A stretch of 64,000 nt of DNA from Desulfitobacterium chlororespirans DSM 11544 (GTDB taxonomy: Bacteria; Bacillota; Desulfitobacteriia; Desulfitobacteriales; Desulfitobacteriaceae). The position numbers and the translations under genes are program-made. This document shows, in pieces, positions 59,277-64,000 of the stretch. How positions within the stretch are numbered: the stretch's first letter is position 1; each line of letters starts with the position of its first letter. A model generated the notes under the pieces. That model saw nothing but the letters and a program-made list of their open reading frames with translations. It had not been told where the DNA came from and searched no databases. The stretch spans positions 375,878-439,877 of the forward strand of contig NZ_FRDN01000004.1 of the NCBI RefSeq assembly GCF_900143285.1, read 5' to 3'.

Positions 59277-61004
59277 CTAGGCAATTTTCCATCCTTTAGC
59301 CATCTCCTGAGCCTCCCAGAGCCGGGCGTATATCCCTTTTTTCTCAAGCAACTGAGTATGGGTTCCTTGCTCCACAAGTTCCCCCTTATCAAAAACAAGG
59401 AGCTGATCAGCGGTCTGAATGGTACGCAGATGATGGGCGATCACCAGCACCGTTCTGTCCTTGGCTAAAGCGCTGATGGCCTGCTGGATTTTGGTTTCAT
59501 TGACCGGATCAACATGGCTGGTAATTTCGTCCAGCACTACAATCGGCGCATTTTTGAGGAAAGCCCGGGCAATGGAAATGCGCTGTTTTTGACCGCCTGA
59601 CAAGCCTACCCCGTTTTCCCCCACCTTCGTCTCATAGCCCTGGGGCAAACTGCTGATAAAGTCATGGATCTGAGCCTTTTGAGCCGCCTCAATCACCTGT
59701 TCCTTTGTGGCATTCCGGTTGCCCAACCGGATATTTTCATAGATGCTGTCGGCAAAGAGCACCACATTCTGCATAACAATACTGACCTTAGCCAGCAGCT
59801 CATCGTAATCCATCTCCCGGATATCCACCCCGCCCACTTTGATCGAACCCCTTTGACTATCCCAGAAACGGAGCAGCAGGTTGGTAACGGTGGTTTTACC
59901 GGACCCGGAGGGACCTACCAGGGCGGTCAGGGTTCCCTGGGGCAATCGGAAATCAACATTTTTCAGGGCAAATTCATCGGTTTCATAAGAGAAATTGACC
60001 TTTTCATAGGTGATGTCAAACGCTTCGCTCTTCCTGGGTGTTGCCACCGCCGGCACAGTAGGGGCCTCCAGAATCCCCGCCACCCGGCGGTAGCTGTCCT
60101 TGACCTGGAGATAATCCAGCCAGTATTTTTCAATCTTCCGAAAGGGCTTGTAAAATTCCATGCTGAAAATAATAAACAGCAAAAAGGTCCCCATTTCCAG
60201 GCTTCCCCTGTACAGCAGCAAAGCGCCGGTGATGATCATCATGGCATAAGAAAGCTCAAAGAAGAGCGAAAACCTGCCCACATAATCTGCCACTGTCTTG
60301 GCTTGCCGGCGGGCGCTTACCCCGAATTTTTCGATGCTGCCCCGCAGTTTGGCTTCGAAAGCCGGGTTTTCTGAAAAGGCCTTCATCAAAGGAATGCCTT
60401 TGGTGTATTCCACAAACAAACTGACCATATCGGCCAAGTCGTCGTTGGTTTTTTCCTGCAATCTGAGATTTTTGCGAAAGCCCCAGACCAGCATCAGCAC
60501 CGCCAGGGGCAGCAGGGAGACCATGGCCAGCCCCAGAAGCGGACTTTGGCTGAAAAGCCAGGCCCCAAGGATCAGGGCGATGAGAATATCGCTGAGCATC
60601 ACGGAGAAAAAATGCCCCACCACACCCTCCAGATTGTCCACATCTTTATGGATGATGGTGCTGATCTCACCCAGCCGCTCCTTGCTGTAAAAACCCAAAG
60701 AGAACTGCTTGAGCTTTTTGATCATGCTTTCCCGCACAGTGAGCACCACCTCAAAACCAGCAAAGTGTTTGGCCATATCCGCCACCACTGCCATCAAGGT
60801 TTTGAGCAGTACAATGGCCAACAGAGCAATCCACAGTCCTGTCAGCTCACCGGCCTCCTGATAAGTATGAACATGATTCAGCATGTCGATAACCAAGTAC
60901 ATCAGATAAGCTCCTAAAAGACCTGCTGCTGTAAAAGCCATGGTGGCTGTGGCGATCAGTGCTTTTCCCTGACCGGTTACCACCGAGAGAATTTTTTTGA
61001 TCAT
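59277..61004 (-). CDS. ABC exporter-type half-transporter, pair B second subunit
   Basis: 575 residues from the ATG at 61004 (AGGAGG 7 nt upstream, overlapping the partner stop as ATGA). Six membrane helices and an ATPase: GPSGSGKTT, LSGGQKQRIS, VVLDEITSHVD. Pair B is like pair A at 34-37.6 kb in order and in the less usual residues after the Walker B Glu in one subunit. It is controlled by the MarR gene upstream. It may export a drug or handle a siderophore. Confidence 0.88.
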   Translation of the reverse strand: MIKKILSVVTGQGKALIATATMAFTAAGLLGAYLMYLVIDMLNHVHTYQEAGELTGLWIALLAIVLLKTLMAVVADMAKHFAGFEVVLTVRESMIKKLKQFSLGFYSKERLGEISTIIHKDVDNLEGVVGHFFSVMLSDILIALILGAWLFSQSPLLGLAMVSLLPLAVLMLVWGFRKNLRLQEKTNDDLADMVSLFVEYTKGIPLMKAFSENPAFEAKLRGSIEKFGVSARRQAKTVADYVGRFSLFFELSYAMMIITGALLLYRGSLEMGTFLLFIIFSMEFYKPFRKIEKYWLDYLQVKDSYRRVAGILEAPTVPAVATPRKSEAFDITYEKVNFSYETDEFALKNVDFRLPQGTLTALVGPSGSGKTTVTNLLLRFWDSQRGSIKVGGVDIREMDYDELLAKVSIVMQNVVLFADSIYENIRLGNRNATKEQVIEAAQKAQIHDFISSLPQGYETKVGENGVGLSGGQKQRISIARAFLKNAPIVVLDEITSHVDPVNETKIQQAISALAKDRTVLVIAHHLRTIQTADQLLVFDKGELVEQGTHTQLLEKKGIYARLWEAQEMAKGWKIA

Positions 61005-62743
61005 GTCCATACCTCCTGGCTTTGCTTGATTTCCCAATGATCTACTTTCTTCTGCGCTTGGACCATCTCTTGATAAAGGGGGCAGGTGTCAAGCAGCTCC
61101 CGGTGTTTGCCCCTGGCAATCATCCGCCCTGCATCCATGACGATGATCTGATCGGCATTGACAATCGTGTTCAAATGATGGGCGATCATAATCAAGGTTT
61201 TGTTTTGACTGAGATTGGTAATCGCTTCCTGGATCAAATGTTCGTTATACGGATCAATAGCGGCGGTCGCTTCATCCAGAATAATGATGGGAGCATTTTT
61301 CAGCATCATGCGGGCAATGGCGATCCGCTGTTTTTCCCCGCCGGAGAGCTTGGCCCCCCCTTCCCCCACCATGGTATCGTAGCCCTCCGGCAGCTCGCTG
61401 ATCATCTCGTGGAGCCGGGCTTTTTGGGCGGCTTCCATGATTTCCGACCTGCTTGCCCCGGCCCGTCCGATGCGGATATTTTCCGCAATGGTAGCGTTAA
61501 ACAGGAAGGTATCCTGCTGCACGATGGCAACCAGTCCGGACAAATCCCCCTCATTCATAGCTGCGATATTTTTTCCGCCGATGGTTACCCTTCCCTGTTC
61601 CACAGGCCAAAAACCCATGATCAGGCTGGCAATGGTGGATTTTCCGGAGCCGGAGGAGCCGACAATGGCGTTGATGGTATTTTCCCGGAAAGTGAGGCTG
61701 ACTTCTTTTAAGGCTTCCTCCCTGCCGTCATAGCTGAACGTTACATCCCGCAATTCAATATTTCCGGGACCCAGTGATGGGTCTCGGGGATAATCCGGCC
61801 GGGGATTTTCACCTGTGATGGTGGCAATGCTCTCCACGGAACGGCCCAGCACAATATCGGCGTGATGAAAGGACATATACCTGATTAAAGAGCTGGAAAA
61901 CACATTAGCCAGAATCAGGGCCAGAATGAAACGGATAAGGGAGAGCTGCCCGCTGATCATCAGTCCCGTCCCTACGATCACCACCAGCACCAGGCCGATT
62001 TCCAGCAGCATCTGAACCATACTTAAAGGAACGGAAACCGTGTACATGATCTTTTTGACCCAACTGATATAGGACCGCATACGGGTAAGGACTGCATCGG
62101 TTTTTTGTTCATCGGTGGCAAAGGCTTTGATGGCGGGCATGGTGGAGATATATTCAATTAAGTCTTCCGACATTTCTTTCGTACTCTGATTATAGCGTTT
62201 CAAGGTTTTATCCCATAACTTGTAAACAACTTTTTGGTACAGCACCATCACCGGAAAAGGTGCAACTAAAGCCAGGCCCAGCCGCCAGTCAAGGACCAGC
62301 ATGGCAAGGGTCACCAGTAGGGGCAGCAACAGGGTGATTTTAATTTCCGGCTGGGCGTGAGCGAGATAGATTTCAATCTGCTCCACATCATGATTGATAA
62401 TATTGGCCAAATCCCCGGTTTTGCGCTTTTGAAAAAAACTCAGGGGCAGTTTTTTAAGATGGCTTACTATATCCAACCGGATTTCCGCCAAGCTGCGGTA
62501 AGCCGCATCATGGGCCCTTCCGGTTCCCAGGGCGTAGAAAATGGCTTTCATGGCTTGCAAAAGGCAAAGGCCCGCTCCGGCCAGGATAATTTTCTGGATT
62601 GACGCTTGTTCGGTTATAAACAAATTGACCAGCCAGACCACCAAAAAGGTCGTGGCAATGCCGGACAATACGCTCACTGTCATATAACTATCCGCTGCTT
62701 TGTTCTTGGCTTTGATTTGTTTGGTTAAGATTTTCGTATCCAA
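61001..62743 (-). CDS. ABC exporter-type half-transporter, pair B first subunit
   Basis: 580 residues from a TTG at 62743, with GAGGAGG 7 nt upstream. Membrane domain (about 15-310), then ATPase: GSSGSGKST, LSGGEKQRIA, IIILDEATAAID. It forms a heterodimer with the downstream gene product. The palindrome ATGGCAACCAT between it and the MarR gene (62774-62798) is the likely operator. Confidence 0.88.
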   Translation of the reverse strand: MDTKILTKQIKAKNKAADSYMTVSVLSGIATTFLVVWLVNLFITEQASIQKIILAGAGLCLLQAMKAIFYALGTGRAHDAAYRSLAEIRLDIVSHLKKLPLSFFQKRKTGDLANIINHDVEQIEIYLAHAQPEIKITLLLPLLVTLAMLVLDWRLGLALVAPFPVMVLYQKVVYKLWDKTLKRYNQSTKEMSEDLIEYISTMPAIKAFATDEQKTDAVLTRMRSYISWVKKIMYTVSVPLSMVQMLLEIGLVLVVIVGTGLMISGQLSLIRFILALILANVFSSSLIRYMSFHHADIVLGRSVESIATITGENPRPDYPRDPSLGPGNIELRDVTFSYDGREEALKEVSLTFRENTINAIVGSSGSGKSTIASLIMGFWPVEQGRVTIGGKNIAAMNEGDLSGLVAIVQQDTFLFNATIAENIRIGRAGASRSEIMEAAQKARLHEMISELPEGYDTMVGEGGAKLSGGEKQRIAIARMMLKNAPIIILDEATAAIDPYNEHLIQEAITNLSQNKTLIMIAHHLNTIVNADQIIVMDAGRMIARGKHRELLDTCPLYQEMVQAQKKVDHWEIKQSQEVWT

Positions 62744-62773
62744 GGTCAGCCTCCTCTAACTGTTGTTTTTCGA

Positions 62774-62798
62774 AAAGAGTATGGCAACCATACTCTTT
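62774..62798. promoter_or_regulatory. MarR operator (copy 1)
   Basis: AAAGAGTATGG-CAA-CCATACTCTTT, an 11-bp perfect dyad between the MarR and ABC genes. A related sequence, AGTGTATGGCAGCCAAAC, covers the MarR promoter at 63290. As RNA it could also fold as a hairpin. Confidence 0.7.
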
Positions 62799-62809
62799 AG
62801 GTAAAAAAT

Positions 62810-63283
62810 TTAATCGCCAATAAGATGACTTAATTCTTCCGCTTTAGTCGTAATCGCGGTTAAAAAGCGGGACAAAAACTGAACCTCATCTTCCGAAGCC
62901 CCAGCCAACTCATTCTCTACCATACCGTTCAAAAGAGCATGATAGTGCATATGATTGCAGTGGGCTTTCTCTCCTTTCTCCGTCAGCCGCAGGGAGAGCT
63001 TGGATTGATTGTAATCATCTGTTTCCTTGACAACCAGAGCCTTTCTCTCCAGCTTTTTGATAATTTCGGAAACCGACCCTTTGGTAATCCCCAAAAGTTC
63101 GGCCAACCCTCCCACATGAATACCGGGATGCCTGGCAATGGCCGACAGCATATGAATTTCCGCGTGAAAAATCTGTGTATCGGTTCCATAGCAACGGGCC
63201 TGTTTATCCAGTTCCACATAAGTCATGGCTAAGTTTAAAATATCGTAGCCGATTTGTTGTTTGACGCTTCTAACTTCATTCAT
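62810..63283 (-). CDS. MarR family regulator
   Basis: 157 residues from ATG 63283; an ATG two codons earlier lies before the predicted transcript start. Winged-helix domain at about 40-110 (HVGGLAELLGITKGSVSEII, then LERKALVVKETD). The promoter has consensus TTGACA-N17-TACACT and the first base of the transcript would coincide with the ATG, so the mRNA may be leaderless; no ribosome site is visible. It probably represses itself and ABC pair B through the two ATGGCAnCCA dyads. Confidence 0.88.
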   Translation of the reverse strand: MNEVRSVKQQIGYDILNLAMTYVELDKQARCYGTDTQIFHAEIHMLSAIARHPGIHVGGLAELLGITKGSVSEIIKKLERKALVVKETDDYNQSKLSLRLTEKGEKAHCNHMHYHALLNGMVENELAGASEDEVQFLSRFLTAITTKAEELSHLIGD

Positions 63284-63289
63284 GACCAT

Positions 63290-63318
63290 AGTGTATGGCA
63301 GCCAAACCCTTTTGTCAA
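63290..63318 (-). promoter_or_regulatory. MarR promoter with operator (copy 2)
   Basis: TTGACA (63313-63318) and TACACT (63290-63295) are 17 bp apart on the minus strand. AGTGTATGGCAGCCAAACCCT (63290-63310) resembles the dyad at 62774 and overlaps the -10 box and spacer. Confidence 0.75.
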
Positions 63319-63348
63319 GGGGATCTTTTGAAAAAGACCCCCTGTTTT

Positions 63349-64000
63349 TTATCCATTTTTCTTAGCCGCCACCATAAACAAAGGATTGGCTCCGTACAAG
63401 AGCTGCTCTTTTTCATCCCATACCCGTTGGGCAATATGGAGGTCATTGCTGATTTCTATAAAGCCCAAAGCGGCAAGGGCTCCATTATCCCAGGCAGGCC
63501 GCTGCTGATCATGAAGAAGCAGCTTTGCCGATTCATCCCGCCTGGCCTTCGGCCCATAATAATCATCGTCAGGTTCGCCGTATTGACTTCTGTATTCCGA
63601 ATCCCGTTGCTTTACCTTGTCCATCAATTCCCTGTCATATTGATAGAGATGCCAGTTGGCATCGAAAATCAACAGACTGCCGCCCGGTTTCAGGACCCGC
63701 TGCCATTCCCTATAGGCTGTGACCGGATCATGCAAAGTCCAGGTTACATTACGGCTGATGACCAAATCAAAGGAATCATCGGCAAAATCAAGATGGTGAC
63801 TGTCCATTAGGGCGAAATCCGCTTTGATCCCCGCCTCTGCCGCGTTTTGCCTTGCCTTCTCAATCATCCCCTGGCTGCTGTCAATGGCCGTCACCCGGTA
63901 ACCGGCTCCGGCCAGCAAAATGGCAAAAAAACCGGGACCAGTACCCACATCCAGGATATGCAAAGGCCTGTTCTGGGGAATATGTTGTTGAATCAGCTCA
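63349..64000 (-). CDS. Class I SAM-dependent methyltransferase (partial, N-terminus off window)
   Basis: 217 full codons are visible; the frame is open to the right edge. Motif I is LDVGTGPGFF, followed by VTAIDSS (acidic ribose ligand) and the later motif VLKPGGSLLIFD, as in UbiE/Methyltransf_11 proteins. The variable part (residues DDDYYGPKAR) is acidic. The substrate is unknown. A hairpin between it and the MarR promoter may end its transcript. Confidence 0.88.
   Translation of the reverse strand, partial: ELIQQHIPQNRPLHILDVGTGPGFFAILLAGAGYRVTAIDSSQGMIEKARQNAAEAGIKADFALMDSHHLDFADDSFDLVISRNVTWTLHDPVTAYREWQRVLKPGGSLLIFDANWHLYQYDRELMDKVKQRDSEYRSQYGEPDDDYYGPKARRDESAKLLLHDQQRPAWDNGALAALGFIEISNDLHIAQRVWDEKEQLLYGANPLFMVAAKKNG

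Noticed and set aside
1-64000. CRISPR arrays, tRNA or rRNA genes, intact insertion sequences
   Set aside because: No regularly spaced repeats, cloverleaf with CCA-type end, rRNA blocks or transposase genes were recognised.

Overview
The window looks like part of a Desulfitobacterium-type chromosome (anaerobic Firmicutes, Peptococcaceae/Desulfitobacteriaceae). This is inferred from strong AGGAGG ribosome sites with frequent TTG/GTG starts, many molybdopterin and Fe-S enzymes, a sigma54 activator, a Crp/Fnr-like regulator and a DUF3102 gene. No rRNA, tRNA, CRISPR array or intact insertion sequence was seen. Almost everything from 1 to 14 kb and 20 to 54 kb is on the minus strand.

Region 1 (1-13.5 kb) is a molybdenum hydroxylase/transhydroxylase region. 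A two-subunit enzyme (5668-9101) matches pyrogallol-phloroglucinol transhydroxylase in subunit sizes and motifs. It is read with a zinc-type alcohol dehydrogenase, a VOC protein, an MFS transporter, a tiny zinc ribbon and a TetR regulator. A second large subunit runs off the left edge (1-1669). It is preceded by a second zinc ribbon of the same unusual MCFRPP family and by a good sigma54 promoter. A sigma54 activator without a sensor domain heads two SDR genes and an NTF2-like gene between the two sets. The likely role is anaerobic conversion of a (poly)hydroxylated aromatic or related substrate.

Region 2 (14-21.2 kb) is a mosaic: a 5'-damaged Crp/Fnr gene, a MerR/GyrI pair, DUF3102, a surface protein with cell-wall-binding repeats, and remnants of GcvT-like, PucR-like and surface-protein genes.

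Region 3 (21.2-50.6 kb) is a 29 kb metal or metallophore uptake island. It has four AraC regulators, two FecB-type lipoproteins, one FecCDE importer, two complete Opp/Nik-type importers and three ABC exporter-type half-transporters. In the same operon as FecBCDE sit overlapping nifH-like, nifD-like and nifK-like genes. Their cysteines fit a chlorophyllide-reductase-type 3+1 [4Fe-4S] site and not a nitrogenase. Five copies of a palindrome, AGTTAG-N6-CTAACT, sit in front of the transport and regulator units, and a Fur-type box precedes one AraC gene. This is the best candidate for an undescribed system: an imported, probably metal-binding or tetrapyrrole-like molecule reduced by a nitrogenase-like enzyme.

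Region 4 (50.8-64 kb) holds a YcdB-like protein, small membrane and hypothetical genes, a decayed pentapeptide-repeat gene, and a penicillin V acylase-like hydrolase with a decayed second copy at 50.8 kb. It also has a GIY-YIG/DUF6530/AAA-VWA operon, an XRE-desulfoferrodoxin fusion, an ABC half-transporter pair under a MarR regulator, and a methyltransferase cut by the right edge.
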